Assembly: GCA_029861535.1 (NCBI GenBank)
Contig: JAOTZC010000007.1
Location: forward strand, 1-64,000
DNA length: 64,000 nucleotides
Direction: 5' to 3'
From: Gammaproteobacteria bacterium
GTDB lineage: Bacteria; Pseudomonadota; Gammaproteobacteria; Steroidobacterales; Woeseiaceae
Shown here: piece by piece, positions 53,530 through 64,000 of the stretch
Numbering within the stretch: position 1 is the stretch's first letter
Layout of the letters: every line of letters starts with the position of its first letter
Translations under genes and position numbers: made by a program
The notes under the pieces: generated by a model
Told to the model about the DNA's origin: nothing
The model's database searches: none
What the model saw: the letters and a program-made list of their open reading frames with translations, nothing else

Positions 53530-56085
53530 ATGAGCGCAGAAGTCACCCCCGTCCATACGCCGATGATGCGGCAGTATCTGGCGATCAAGGCCGAGTACCC
53601 GGACATGCTCGTGTTCTACCGCATGGGCGACTTCTACGAGTTATTCTACGACGACGCAAGAACCGCCGCGTCGCTGATGGATATCACGCTAACCTCACGC
53701 GGCAAGTCCGGCGGCAACGCGATCCCGATGGCCGGCGTGCCCTACCACGCGATCGAGGGTTATCTGCAAAAACTCGTCCGTAAAGGCGAGTCTGTCGCAA
53801 TCTGCGAGCAGATTGGCGATCCGGCAACGTCAAAAGGCCCGGTTGAACGCAAGGTCACACGCATCATTACGCCCGGAACGCTGACGGACGAAGCACTGCT
53901 TTCCGAGCATCGCGACAACCTGGTTGCCTCTGTATTTTTCGACAAAAACGGCATCGGCATTGCGTGGCTCGACCTGGCGGGCGGCCGCTTTCGGCTGACC
54001 GAAGTGCCGGACATCGAAGCGCTGCTTGGCGAACTTGAACGGCTGCGCCCGGCTGAATTGATCATCGATGAAAATGCTGCGTTGCCGGACGCGGTCGCCG
54101 AATCCATTCGTCTCACGCGGCGACCGCCGTGGCATTACGAGCTCGATAGCGCAGAACGACTATTGTGCGCGCAGTTCGGCACCAACGATCTCGCCGGTTT
54201 CGGCTGTGAAGACTGCTCGCGCGGCATCGCGGCGGCTGGCGCGCTGCTCTCATACGTCACCGACACGCAAAAAGCGTCGCTGCCACACGTCAACGCAATT
54301 TCGGTGGAACGTCGCGATGATGCCGTCATCATGGACGGCCCGACGCGTCGCAACCTGGAACTCGAACAATCCTTGAGTGGCCATGACCAACACACACTCG
54401 CTGGTGTGATGGATCACTGCCAAAGCTCGATGGGCAGTCGTTTGCTCCGGCGTTGGATACAGCGTCCGCTGCGAAATGAAAACGTCCTCAAAGCACGCTA
54501 CCAGGCCATCGACTCGATGCTTGCGAATGCTGCAACTGAATCATTGCAGAAAACCCTGCACGGCATCGGCGATGTCGAACGCATCCTGTCGCGTGTCGCG
54601 CTGCGTTCGGCCAGACCGCGCGATCTGCGCCAGCTTGCGGAAGCGTTGTCGCGACTGCCGGAGCTACGCGCATCGATGGCGACTGTCGACTCGCCATTAA
54701 TGGCATCCCTGCGCGATCAGATCGGCGAGCACCGACGACAATACGACGTATTAAGAAAGGCGATCGTCGACAACCCACCGATGGTCGTTCGCGATGGCGG
54801 CGTTATTGCAAATGGCTACGATGACGAACTCGATAACCTCCGTGGAATTGCGAATAACGCCGACCAGTTCTTGCTCGACCTCGAGACTCGAGAAAAACAG
54901 CGCACCGGCATAGCGACGTTGAAGCTCGGCTACAACCGAGTGCACGGTTACTACATTGAAATCAGCAAGGGCCAGGCGGATAAGGCGCCCACCGAATACG
55001 TTCGCCGGCAAACGCTCAAAGCTGCTGAGCGATACATTACGCCGGAACTCAAGGATTTCGAGGACAAGGTGTTAAGCGCTCGCGAGCGTGCGCTTGCCCG
55101 TGAAAAGGCCTTGTACGAGGAGCTGTTGAGCAAACTGCTGGAGGTGCTGGCGGAACTGCAGCAAACGACGTTTGCCGTTGCGGAACTCGATGTGCTTGCC
55201 TGCTTTGCGGAACGCGCCGAACACCTCGGGCTGCAGAAACCCGAATTGTCGTCAACGCCGTGCATTGAAATCGAAGCTGGCCGGCATCTGGTTGTCGAAC
55301 AGGTCATCGACACAGCATTTGTCGCCAATGACCTGACACTTGACGAATCGACACGCTTGCTCGTCATCACCGGGCCGAACATGGGCGGTAAATCGACCTA
55401 CATGCGACAGACGGCGCTGATCGCCATACTGGCGCTTGTCGGCAGCTTTGTGCCGGCGGACCGGCTACGCATCGGGCCAATCGACCGAATCTTCACTCGA
55501 ATCGGCGCGTCCGACGACCTGGCGGGTGGCCGATCGACGTTCATGGTCGAAATGACCGAAACGGCGACGATCCTACACAATGCCACGGAACAAAGCCTGG
55601 TGCTGATGGACGAGATCGGCCGCGGCACCAGCACTTTCGATGGTTTGTCGCTGGCATGGGCGGCCGCACATTACATGGGCGAGAAAGCGAAAGCGTTTAC
55701 ACTATTTGCAACGCACTACTTTGAATTGACCGCGCTTGCGCAGGAAATTTCTGCGGCGAACAACGTACATCTCGACGCCACCGAACACGAAGGCCAGCTC
55801 GTATTTCTGCATGCGGTGAAACCCGGGCCCGCCAACCAGAGCTATGGCCTACAGGTTGCGGCGCTGGCCGGCGTGCCGGCGAAAGTCATCGGCCGAGCGA
55901 AGGCCTACCTTAAAACGCTCGAGTCGCAACAAGCCGCCCAAACGAATAATCCGCAGGCACAACTACCGCTAGATGTCGTCGACGAAGAACCCGACAAACT
56001 CCGCGAAACACTCGATACAATCGACCCAGACTCCCTTACACCTAGGGAAGCGCTGGACGCGTTGTATCGATTGAAGGACGTTTAG
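53530..56085 (+). CDS. mutS: DNA mismatch repair protein MutS
   Basis: Recognises mismatches and recruits MutL. The 851 residues contain the mismatch-binding domain with the Phe-x-Glu wedge region ([15 protein letters not shown], about 29-43), connector, core, clamp and ATPase. Walker [10 protein letters not shown] is at 615-623, with [20 protein letters not shown] as Walker B and D loop, and the C-terminal HTH. It converges on the lipoprotein gene, overlapping by 44 bp at the 3' ends. Only 25 bp separate its start from the divergent glycosyltransferase, so its promoter must lie inside that gene. Confidence 0.98.
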   Translation: MSAEVTPVHTPMMRQYLAIKAEYPDMLVFYRMGDFYELFYDDARTAASLMDITLTSRGKSGGNAIPMAGVPYHAIEGYLQKLVRKGESVAICEQIGDPATSKGPVERKVTRIITPGTLTDEALLSEHRDNLVASVFFDKNGIGIAWLDLAGGRFRLTEVPDIEALLGELERLRPAELIIDENAALPDAVAESIRLTRRPPWHYELDSAERLLCAQFGTNDLAGFGCEDCSRGIAAAGALLSYVTDTQKASLPHVNAISVERRDDAVIMDGPTRRNLELEQSLSGHDQHTLAGVMDHCQSSMGSRLLRRWIQRPLRNENVLKARYQAIDSMLANAATESLQKTLHGIGDVERILSRVALRSARPRDLRQLAEALSRLPELRASMATVDSPLMASLRDQIGEHRRQYDVLRKAIVDNPPMVVRDGGVIANGYDDELDNLRGIANNADQFLLDLETREKQRTGIATLKLGYNRVHGYYIEISKGQADKAPTEYVRRQTLKAAERYITPELKDFEDKVLSARERALAREKALYEELLSKLLEVLAELQQTTFAVAELDVLACFAERAEHLGLQKPELSSTPCIEIEAGRHLVVEQVIDTAFVANDLTLDESTRLLVITGPNMGGKSTYMRQTALIAILALVGSFVPADRLRIGPIDRIFTRIGASDDLAGGRSTFMVEMTETATILHNATEQSLVLMDEIGRGTSTFDGLSLAWAAAHYMGEKAKAFTLFATHYFELTALAQEISAANNVHLDATEHEGQLVFLHAVKPGPANQSYGLQVAALAGVPAKVIGRAKAYLKTLESQQAAQTNNPQAQLPLDVVDEEPDKLRETLDTIDPDSLTPREALDALYRLKDV

Positions 56086-56986
56086 GGCGCCCGGTGTCGG
56101 GTACCGCTCGTGGGCAATCACCTTTAGCGTTGCCGAGAGCGGTATCCGGCGACGGGCGCCCGATGCCGACTATTGCAAATACGACGAGTAGTAGCAGAAA
56201 CAAGCCTTCCATCGACCCTGCACCGCTATAACCTTCCTTCCAACTCACCTGAGCGAGCTGCGGATTTTCGGCAACACGTTCTTCGAAACGCACAAGCTCT
56301 GCACCGAGGTTTACGGTCATCGCATCGACAGCGTCGGCAAAACTCTCCTCGCCTTGTTTACGGGAAACATTGCGGCTTTCGATTGCCGTCGAGCGATCCG
56401 CAGCTTTGTCAATGCCCGGCGCTCGAAACAATAGCTTTGCGGTACTGACATCGAAGACGGCGGTGTCGACAAATGTCTGCACTTCATTGTTTGTGCCATG
56501 GATGATATACGCGCCGACAATTGTCCAGTAAAGGAATGACGCCTTGTTGTCATTCGTTACCAAGACTTGGTCGTATGACACCAGCGCCATCGCGTCGACA
56601 CCATACAATCGAGCAACCTGTTGCATTCCGTCAACGCCGTTACTGGAGCGCAGATAGGTATCCGGAATCACCTCGATATGTTCGACATAGTCGTGCTCGG
56701 TAAATGACTGGGATACTTTGTCGAGCAGCTCCATCTTCGTTGCGTCAGACAGGCTATCTCCGGAATAGCTGCTCGGTACGAATGCGAGCCCAACGCGTAA
56801 CGGCAATGTCAGATACGGAATCGAGTCAGATTGCTCGGGTGGCGTTTCGCCGTCCGGATACAGGTAGTCGACCAGGCTCGACGACACGCCCTTGCGTGCG
56901 TCGGTGAATCCCGGCTGAAACAGTGCAGTACAAGCGCTCAGCAGCAACAGCATCGACATGACGGTAGCGATTTTTAGATGGTTCAT
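56042..56986 (-). CDS. Rhombotarget-type lipoprotein with C-terminal membrane anchor
   Basis: A surface or periplasmic lipoprotein of about 314 residues. Start ATG 56986 with GGGAG upstream; the signal ends in lipobox LLSAC (Cys 19). The body has [40 protein letters not shown] and [20 protein letters not shown], the pattern I associate with rhombotarget lipoproteins (rhombosortase targets). Near the C terminus is the GlyGly-CTERM-like segment [20 protein letters not shown]. Unusually, about 40 residues follow this segment where family members normally end within a few basic residues, and they overlap the end of mutS. Confidence 0.85.
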   Translation of the reverse strand: MNHLKIATVMSMLLLLSACTALFQPGFTDARKGVSSSLVDYLYPDGETPPEQSDSIPYLTLPLRVGLAFVPSSYSGDSLSDATKMELLDKVSQSFTEHDYVEHIEVIPDTYLRSSNGVDGMQQVARLYGVDAMALVSYDQVLVTNDNKASFLYWTIVGAYIIHGTNNEVQTFVDTAVFDVSTAKLLFRAPGIDKAADRSTAIESRNVSRKQGEESFADAVDAMTVNLGAELVRFEERVAENPQLAQVSWKEGYSGAGSMEGLFLLLLVVFAIVGIGRPSPDTALGNAKGDCPRAVPDTGRPKRPSIDTTRPALP

Positions 56987-57102
56987 TGTGGAAACTCCCA
57001 AATCACGAATGCAGGCCTACCCTGTCGCTTGGGCGGGTGAAAGGCCTGATGGGCCGATGATTTCGGGCTCAGGAATTCCTGATGGTGTTGCTACTGTTGG
57101 CG

Positions 57103-58875
<1,773 letters not shown>

Positions 58876-58947
58876 GCTGGTTTTCCGGGGAAACCCCTTG
58901 AAAAAAGAGGCGGAATGGTAAGGCTTGGCGCACTCAAGGGCAAGCGC

Positions 58948-59598
58948 TTAAGACGCGTCGCTGCCCTCCTCGAACGGCAACTCCTGGGTGGCTTCCTTGT
59001 GCCATGTGGGTATTACCACACCCAGCGAGATGATCATTTTCAGTGCCTCGTCGACCTCCATATCGAGTACCGTGATGTCTTTCTTCGGCACGATAATAAT
59101 GAATCCCGAAGTTGGGTTTGGCGTCGTTGGAACAAAACAGCAGACGACCTCTTCGCCGGTACGGCCCTGAACCTCGCCGAGATCCGTTGACGTCTGAAAC
59201 GCAAGGCTATAAAGCCCTCTGCGTGGATATTCAATTAGAAGAACTTTCTTAAACGACTGGCTCGAATCCGAAAACACGATCTCGGCGAAATTCTTGGCGG
59301 CAGAGTAGATGGAACGCACGACCGGAATGCGATCCATCAGCGACTCCCAGCCGCCGACAAATGCGCGGCCGACGAAATTCGCGGCGAGAACGCCCGTTAT
59401 CAACAACAGCAAGAACGTCAGGACGACACCGAGGCCGGGAATCTCGAAACCCAATAGTTCCTCGGGTCGATACGGTTGTGGAATCAAACCCAGCGTTCGA
59501 TCCATAAGCCCGATGGCGATTCGGATCAGGAATATAGTGACGCCAAGCGGTATCCAGACCAATAGGCCCGCGACGAGGTATCGACGAAAGTGCTTCAT
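58948..59598 (-). CDS. DUF502 family membrane protein
   Basis: A 216-residue inner-membrane protein. Two helices near the N terminus (about 7-28, YLVAGLLVWIPLGVTIFLIR, and 60-80, LGVVLTFLLLLITGVLAANF) are followed by a soluble domain with IPVVRSIYSAAKNFAEIVFS, VVCCFVPTTPNPTSGFIIIV and ALKMIISLGVV, all DUF502 marks. The family is usually found upstream of aspS and beside fmdB in this class, but its role is not established. ATG 59598 starts 4 bp after the fmdB stop; the longer frame overlaps fmdB. Confidence 0.92.
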   Translation of the reverse strand: MKHFRRYLVAGLLVWIPLGVTIFLIRIAIGLMDRTLGLIPQPYRPEELLGFEIPGLGVVLTFLLLLITGVLAANFVGRAFVGGWESLMDRIPVVRSIYSAAKNFAEIVFSDSSQSFKKVLLIEYPRRGLYSLAFQTSTDLGEVQGRTGEEVVCCFVPTTPNPTSGFIIIVPKKDITVLDMEVDEALKMIISLGVVIPTWHKEATQELPFEEGSDAS

Positions 59599-59602
59599 TC
59601 GT

Positions 59603-59977
59603 TTAGGCCGAGCTTGCTTTGCTGTTTGATGTTTTCTTCTCCGTTTTCTTTTCCGACTTGGTCGCCGACTTTGTAGTGTCGGTTTTCTTGTCCGCTGACT
59701 TGCTGTCATCCGACTTTTTGTCAACCGACTTCTTAGTATCGGCCTTGTCGTCGGACTCTTTGGCTTCTTTTTCGCCCGCCAGGTTGCGTTGGTTGTCGGA
59801 CTTGAAGTCGGTCTCGTACCAGCCCTGCCCTTTCAGTCGAAATCGCGGCGCCGACAACTGGCGCTTAAGCTGAGCCTCATCGCACACCGGGCATTGCACA
59901 AGTGGATCGTCCGCGATCTTTTGCAGCGCGTCGAGCGTGTGGCCACAATTTGTGCAGGCGTATCCGTAGATAGGCAT
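59603..59977 (-). CDS. FmdB-type zinc ribbon protein
   Basis: A 124-residue protein. The N-terminal zinc ribbon (1-42) reads PIYGYACTNCGHTLDALQKI ... CPVC, with the two CxxC pairs. Residues 70-124 are a low-complexity tail of Lys, Asp, Ser and Thr, about half the protein, with no fold expected. FmdB-type proteins are often named from formamidase operons, but here it belongs to the conserved fmdB-DUF502-aspS group, possibly with a regulatory or RNA-related role. Confidence 0.9.
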   Translation of the reverse strand: MPIYGYACTNCGHTLDALQKIADDPLVQCPVCDEAQLKRQLSAPRFRLKGQGWYETDFKSDNQRNLAGEKEAKESDDKADTKKSVDKKSDDSKSADKKTDTTKSATKSEKKTEKKTSNSKASSA

Positions 59978-60022
59978 TTGTCGTGCTCCGGAGAAATTCT
60001 AGAAATTGAAACCTTGAATATT

Positions 60023-60056
60023 ATAGTAGGAGCATTGCGGCATGCGCTCCTACTAT
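60023..60056. repeat. 11-bp stem inverted repeat with GTAGGAGC
   Basis: ATAGTAGGAGC (60023-60033) pairs perfectly with GCTCCTACTAT (60046-60056) around a 12-nt loop. GTAGGAGC is the core of common REP-like sequences in pseudomonad and related genomes. It is upstream of fmdB and 55 bp past the clpB stop, with no T run. Confidence 0.7.
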
Positions 60057-60079
60057 TTACTGCACCTGATTCCCAAGAC

Positions 60080-60118
60080 TATTTCCTGGGTCTATTTCCT
60101 GGGTCAATTTCCTAGGCC
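60080..60118. repeat. 13-bp tandem repeat at the end of clpB
   Basis: TATTTCCTGGGTC occurs twice (60080-60092, 60093-60105) and a third time in degenerate form, AATTTCCTAGGCC (60106-60118). The clpB stop codon lies inside the third unit, so slippage here would alter the 3' end of the transcript or the last codons. Confidence 0.8.
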
Positions 60119-62691
60119 GCGTTCTGGAAATCCAGCCGATCGTCTGCCACCGCCACCTCTATCACATCCCCAGGTTTGAACTTGCCGGACAGAATCTCCT
60201 GCGCCAGTGGGTTCTCGACTTGCTGCTGAATCGCTCGCTTCAGCGGTCGTGCTCCGTAAACCGGGTCGAAGCCAGCATCGGCCAGTTTGTCACGCGCCGC
60301 AGCCGATAGATGGATACGCATATCACGTTCCGCCAATCGATCGTGCAGATAGCCAAGTTGGATATCCACGATTTTGCGAATATGCTCGCGACTCAGTGGG
60401 TGGAATACGACAACATCGTCGACGCGATTGATAAACTCAGGCCGAAAATGCGTGCCTACGACATCCATTATGACGTTCTTCATCGCGTCGTAATTTTCCT
60501 CGCCGGACATCTCCTGAATCATCTGCGAGCCGAGATTTGACGTCATTACAACGACTGTGTTGCGGAAATCAACGGTGCGGCCTTGGCCATCAGTCAACCG
60601 GCCATCGTCGAGTACCTGCAGCAGCACATTGAATACATCCGGGTGAGCCTTCTCAACTTCGTCGAGCAGTATTACGGAATACGGCCGACGGCGGACCGCC
60701 TCCGTCAAATAACCGCCCTGCTCGTAGCCGACATAGCCCGGCGGCGCACCAATCAGCCGCGCGACCGAGTGCTTCTCCATAAATTCTGACATGTCGAGGC
60801 GCACCATCGCGTCGTCAGTATCAAACATGAAGTTCGCCAGCGCTTTGGTTAGCTCGGTTTTACCCACACCGGTGGGCCCAAGGAACAAGAATGAACCAAT
60901 CGGCCGTTTCGGATCCGATAGGCCGGCACGCGAGCGGCGAATCGAGTTCGCGACAGCCGTGACCGCCTCGCTTTGTCCAACTACGCGTTTTTGCACGACG
61001 CTTTCCATCTGTAGCAGCTTTTCTTTTTCGCCCTCAAGCATCTTCGAAACTGGGATGCCGGTCCATTTCGAAACGATTTCGGCCACCTCGTCCTCGGTGA
61101 CGTTGTTGCGGAGCAAGGTCGTTTCGCTACCCTCCGCCTGTAGCGCACCTTCGAGCTGTTTCTCGAGCTCGGGAATGCGACCGTACTGCAGTTCCGACAT
61201 GCGGGTCAGGTCATTCGCACGATGCGCAGTCTCGAGTTCCAGGCGGGCGCGTTCGAGCTCTTCCTTAATATGCGTGGTGCCCTGCATCGCCGCTTTTTCT
61301 GACTTCCAGACCTCCTCGAGATCCGCGAATTCCTTTTCGAGTTCGTCGAGCTGAGACTCGAGATCATCGAGACGCTTGCGCGATGCCTCATCCGACTCCT
61401 TTTTTAATGCCTCGCGCTCGATCTTCAGTTGAATAATGCGGCGCTCCAAGCGATCCATCGCTTCGGGCTTCGAGTCGATTTCAATGCGAATACGTGACGC
61501 GGCCTCATCGATCAGATCGATAGCTTTGTCCGGCAGCTGTCGATCACTGATGTAGCGATGCGACAATGTGGCGGCGGCGACGATCGCTGGATCAGTAATT
61601 TCGACGCCGTGGTGAACTTCATAGCGTTCTTTTAGACCGCGAAGAATGGCGATCGTGTCCTCGACAGTTGGCTCATCGATGAGCACTTTTTGGAAGCGAC
61701 GTTCGAGCGCCGCGTCTTTTTCGAGATACTGTCGATATTCGTCAAGCGTCGTTGCGCCAACACAGTGAAGCTCGCCGCGCGCCAGCGCAGGCTTCAACAT
61801 GTTGCCAGCGTCCATCGAACCCTCGGCCTTGCCGGCACCGACCATCGTGTGTAGCTCATCAATAAAAAGAATGATCTGGCCCTCTTGCTTGGACAGGTCA
61901 CTGAGTACGGCCTTGAGGCGCTCCTCAAATTCGCCACGGAACTTGGCGCCGGCGATCAGCGCACCCATGTCGAGAGACAGAATGCGTTTGCCGCGTAACC
62001 CTTCCGGCACTTCGTTGTTGACGATGCGCTGGGCGAGTCCTTCGACGATTGCCGTCTTGCCGACGCCGGGTTCGCCGATCAATACCGGATTGTTTTTGGT
62101 GCGGCGCTGCAGAATTTGAATCGTGCGACGAATTTCCTCGTCACGGCCAACGATTGGGTCGAGCTTGCCCTGCTCCGCGCCCTCGGTCAGATCGATCGTG
62201 TACTTTTCGAGCGCCTGGCGCGTGTCTTCGGCATTCGGGTCGTTAACCTGTTGGCCACCGCGCAGATCGTCGATCGCTTTGTCGACCGCACCTTTAACTG
62301 CACCGGCCTGTTCGAAGACTTTTTTCAGCGATGATGCGTCATCGAGCGCAGCAAGCACGAACAGCTCACTCGATATGTATTGGTCATTGCGCTTCTGCGC
62401 GAGTTTGTCGGTCAGATTAAAGAGCTTGGTCAGATCATTGCTGACGTGAACATCGCCACCGACACCCTCAACCTTCGGTAGGTGATCGATGACATCGCCA
62501 AGCTGCGAGCGCAGCAGGTTAACGTTGGCGCCTGCCTTGCTCAAAAGGCCTCGTACCGTGCCGCCTTGTTGATCCAGGAGCGCCACCATCAGATGCGCTG
62601 GTTCGATAAACTGATGGTCCTGACCCACAGCCAGCGATTGGGCTTCCGCGAGCGCCATCTGGAATTTGCTGGTCAATTTGTCCAATCGCAT
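60112..62691 (-). CDS. clpB: ATP-dependent chaperone ClpB
   Basis: Disaggregates proteins with DnaK. The 859 residues include the Clp N domain (1 to about 145) and NBD1 with Walker A GEPGVGKT (about 206-213). The long middle-domain coiled coil (about 405-530, including [19 protein letters not shown]) is followed by NBD2 with GPTGVGKT and a C-terminal small domain. No LGF/IGF ClpP-contact loop is evident, as expected for ClpB. It is downstream of pgeF and rluD, and a sigma32-like promoter is upstream. Confidence 0.98.
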   Translation of the reverse strand: MRLDKLTSKFQMALAEAQSLAVGQDHQFIEPAHLMVALLDQQGGTVRGLLSKAGANVNLLRSQLGDVIDHLPKVEGVGGDVHVSNDLTKLFNLTDKLAQKRNDQYISSELFVLAALDDASSLKKVFEQAGAVKGAVDKAIDDLRGGQQVNDPNAEDTRQALEKYTIDLTEGAEQGKLDPIVGRDEEIRRTIQILQRRTKNNPVLIGEPGVGKTAIVEGLAQRIVNNEVPEGLRGKRILSLDMGALIAGAKFRGEFEERLKAVLSDLSKQEGQIILFIDELHTMVGAGKAEGSMDAGNMLKPALARGELHCVGATTLDEYRQYLEKDAALERRFQKVLIDEPTVEDTIAILRGLKERYEVHHGVEITDPAIVAAATLSHRYISDRQLPDKAIDLIDEAASRIRIEIDSKPEAMDRLERRIIQLKIEREALKKESDEASRKRLDDLESQLDELEKEFADLEEVWKSEKAAMQGTTHIKEELERARLELETAHRANDLTRMSELQYGRIPELEKQLEGALQAEGSETTLLRNNVTEDEVAEIVSKWTGIPVSKMLEGEKEKLLQMESVVQKRVVGQSEAVTAVANSIRRSRAGLSDPKRPIGSFLFLGPTGVGKTELTKALANFMFDTDDAMVRLDMSEFMEKHSVARLIGAPPGYVGYEQGGYLTEAVRRRPYSVILLDEVEKAHPDVFNVLLQVLDDGRLTDGQGRTVDFRNTVVVMTSNLGSQMIQEMSGEENYDAMKNVIMDVVGTHFRPEFINRVDDVVVFHPLSREHIRKIVDIQLGYLHDRLAERDMRIHLSAAARDKLADAGFDPVYGARPLKRAIQQQVENPLAQEILSGKFKPGDVIEVAVADDRLDFQNAA

Positions 62692-62738
62692 GTGGCTACC
62701 TTATCCCGGTCCCAGGGAAATCTGAAAACTTCCCGTTA

Positions 62739-62766
62739 AAATTGCGACATATACCCTGTTTTCAAG
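62739..62766 (-). promoter_or_regulatory. Possible sigma32 (heat-shock) promoter of clpB
   Basis: On the minus strand CTTGAAA (62760-62766) matches the sigma32 -35 box fully. Thirteen bases later CGCAATTT (62739-62746) matches the CCCCATNT -10 box at five of seven fixed positions. The -35 overlaps the last codons of pgeF. Confidence 0.42.
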
Positions 62767-63511
62767 GGCTTCCGCGCGACCAAATCAACGTGGCCAGGCG
62801 CCCACACTGGCCATCGCGGCGGTGGGAAAAAAAGCGCTCCTCGTCCGTATAGGTGCAGTGACCCCCGCCGTATGCGCGTTCCACGCCGGCCGCGGCCAGA
62901 TACAGGCTCGCCAGCCCATACAGGTCGGCCTGCCAACGCCCGTTGTCATTGGGCTCGAAGCAGGTTGCGGCGTTTTCGATGCCGGCCAGAAAAATATCGC
63001 GCACCTCATCGCCGACCTCAAAAGCAGGCTGGGAAATTGCAGGGCCGAGCCAGGCCAGCAGCTCACTCGGGTCGCTCGCCATCGAATTGATCGTCTCGGC
63101 GACAATACCGGCCGATAGGCTACGCCAGCCACAATGCATAGCTGCAATCTCACTGCGAGAGGTCGAACACAGCATGATCGGCAGACAGTCAGCCGTAAGA
63201 ATCCCGAGCACATCACGGCCATCGCGAGAAACTATGGCATCCGCATTCGGCGTCGTTTCTCTAAATGCCGGAGCACCGCTATAGATGACATAGCTGCCAT
63301 GAACCTGATTTAGCCACAGCGGCTCGCTCGGCAAGTCGCAGCAAGCAACAAGTCGTCGCCGATTCTCCGCTACAGCTTCTTTGCGGTCCCCGACGTGCGC
63401 GCCGAGGTTTAGCGACGCGTAGACGCCATCACTAACGCCACCGGTGCGCGTCGTCGAACATGCGACAACGTGCGTGGCCGGCCATTCCGCCGCAATAAGC
63501 TCTAAGCTCAT
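62762..63511 (-). CDS. pgeF: PgeF/YfiH, purine nucleoside phosphorylase of the laccase-domain family
   Basis: Cytosolic enzyme of the DUF152/YfiH group, described as purging misincorporated peptidoglycan precursors and, in relatives, acting on purine nucleosides. The zinc/catalytic residues are all present: H71 in LNQVHG, C109 in TADCLP and H126 in AMHCGW, and the C-terminal GGHCTYTDEERFFSHRRDG. From ATG 63511 it has 249 residues. It starts 10 bp after the rluD stop and precedes clpB. Confidence 0.93.
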   Translation of the reverse strand: MSLELIAAEWPATHVVACSTTRTGGVSDGVYASLNLGAHVGDRKEAVAENRRRLVACCDLPSEPLWLNQVHGSYVIYSGAPAFRETTPNADAIVSRDGRDVLGILTADCLPIMLCSTSRSEIAAMHCGWRSLSAGIVAETINSMASDPSELLAWLGPAISQPAFEVGDEVRDIFLAGIENAATCFEPNDNGRWQADLYGLASLYLAAAGVERAYGGGHCTYTDEERFFSHRRDGQCGRLATLIWSRGSP

Positions 63512-63521
63512 AGCTAAGTAC

Positions 63522-64000
63522 TCACTTCGCGTCGTCGCGCAGCGTCTGTAGCAGATCGTCAAAATCGCGCGGTATTGGCGCCTCCAGCGATAGCGCCTCA
63601 CCGCTGCGCGGATGCGCGAGCTGCAGACGGATTGCATGCAGCGCCTGGCGCTTGAAACGTCGCAGTATGTCGACCAGTTGCTGCGATGCACCGGCTGGCA
63701 GTGCAAGTCGCCCACCATAGACCGGATCTCCCAGCAACGCATGCCGACGGTGAGCGAAATGCACACGAATCTGATGTGTTCTGCCCGTATCGAGCCGGAC
63801 ATCGATATAGGTATGCGCACGAAATCGCTCGATAACCGTGTAGCGGGTCACAGCCGGCTTGCCGTTGTCGACAACACTCATGCGCATGCGGTCAACCGGA
63901 TGCCGACCGATCGGCGCATCGATCGTGCCACCGCCAGTCAGTACGCCCTGGCATACGGCGACATATTGTCGCGCGATCTCGCGCTCGGCCAGCGCTCGCA
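63522..64000 (-). CDS. rluD: 23S rRNA pseudouridine(1911/1915/1917) synthase RluD, 3' part
   Basis: The frame enters from the right edge and ends at 63522. The visible part has IDAPIGRHPVDRMRMSVV and then GKPAVTRYTVIERF, RLDTGRTHQIRVHFAHRRHALLGDPVYGG-type blocks and a C terminus of LEAPIPRDFDDLLQTLRDD. These are the C-terminal region of the RluA/RluD family. The catalytic Asp motif and S4 domain lie beyond the edge. The order rluD-pgeF-clpB is the standard one. Confidence 0.93.
   Translation of the reverse strand, partial: RALAEREIARQYVAVCQGVLTGGGTIDAPIGRHPVDRMRMSVVDNGKPAVTRYTVIERFRAHTYIDVRLDTGRTHQIRVHFAHRRHALLGDPVYGGRLALPAGASQQLVDILRRFKRQALHAIRLQLAHPRSGEALSLEAPIPRDFDDLLQTLRDDAK

Noticed and set aside
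53505..53606. Longer N terminus for the GT4 glycosyltransferase
   Set aside because: It would overlap the start of mutS; MKILHVETG at 53504 is the natural beginning of the GT-B fold.

Overview
This window is a chromosomal segment of a gammaproteobacterium. The evidence is gene order as well as gene content: smc-zipA-ligA; rimP-nusA-infB-rbfA-truB-rpsO-pnp; pncC-(thpR)-recA-recX-alaS-csrA-tRNA-Ser-tRNA-Arg; and rluD-pgeF-clpB are classic gammaproteobacterial neighbourhoods. A DksA with a histone H1-like lysine-rich tail, two DUF6502-type proteins, a rhombotarget-type lipoprotein and a glutamyl-Q tRNA(Asp) synthetase would fit a free-living, probably marine, lineage near the Woeseiales/Steroidobacterales/Xanthomonadales side of the class. 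That placement is inference and no species can be named.

Layout. 0-5.5 kb is variable. It holds the start of a secreted protein made of eight-residue QDISSGGG repeats (it runs off the left edge), two DUF6502-type paralogues, an orphan OppA-type solute-binding lipoprotein and a GNAT acetyltransferase. 5.6-12 kb carries smc-zipA-ligA on the minus strand. 12-15.5 kb carries dksA, gluQ, a short phaR, a candidate C-rich small RNA ending in a strong terminator, and a YheT-type hydrolase. 15.5-24.2 kb is the translation/RNA-processing block rimP to pnp, preceded by a leader with two successive intrinsic terminators. 24.3-31 kb looks like a small metabolic locus: L-2-hydroxyglutarate oxidase, a carboxymuconolactone-decarboxylase-like protein, a class III aminotransferase, an RpiR/SIS regulator and a TonB-dependent receptor. 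The regulator and receptor diverge across a region with tandem operator-like repeats. A decayed FAD-dependent oxidoreductase follows.

31.6-45.9 kb is accessory DNA. It holds short, mostly single-gene units: an alpha/beta hydrolase with a haloalkane-dehalogenase-type Asp nucleophile, small membrane proteins, two c-type cytochromes, a diiron ferritin-like protein, lipoproteins, a DoxX protein, an aldo/keto reductase remnant and a GAF/degenerate-GGDEF protein. Two almost identical IS30-family elements lie here in direct orientation. Many of the intergenic gaps carry diverged copies of an inverted-repeat element built on ATGTCCGCT / AGCGGACAT, and one IS30 copy sits inside the loop of such an element. 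45.9-64 kb returns to core genes: three tRNAs, csrA, alaS, recX, recA, thpR, pncC, a GT4 glycosyltransferase, mutS, the rhombotarget-type lipoprotein, aspS, a DUF502 membrane protein, an FmdB-type zinc ribbon, clpB, pgeF and the 3' part of rluD.

The core blocks are ordinary and well supported. The observations most worth following are the repeat-bounded accessory region with its IS30 insertions, the candidate structured RNAs at 14.3, 24.1 and 36.0 kb, the hairpin array next to the tRNAs, the recA-recX hairpin together with the lack of a recognisable SOS box at recA, and the zinc-site-deficient, H1-tailed DksA.
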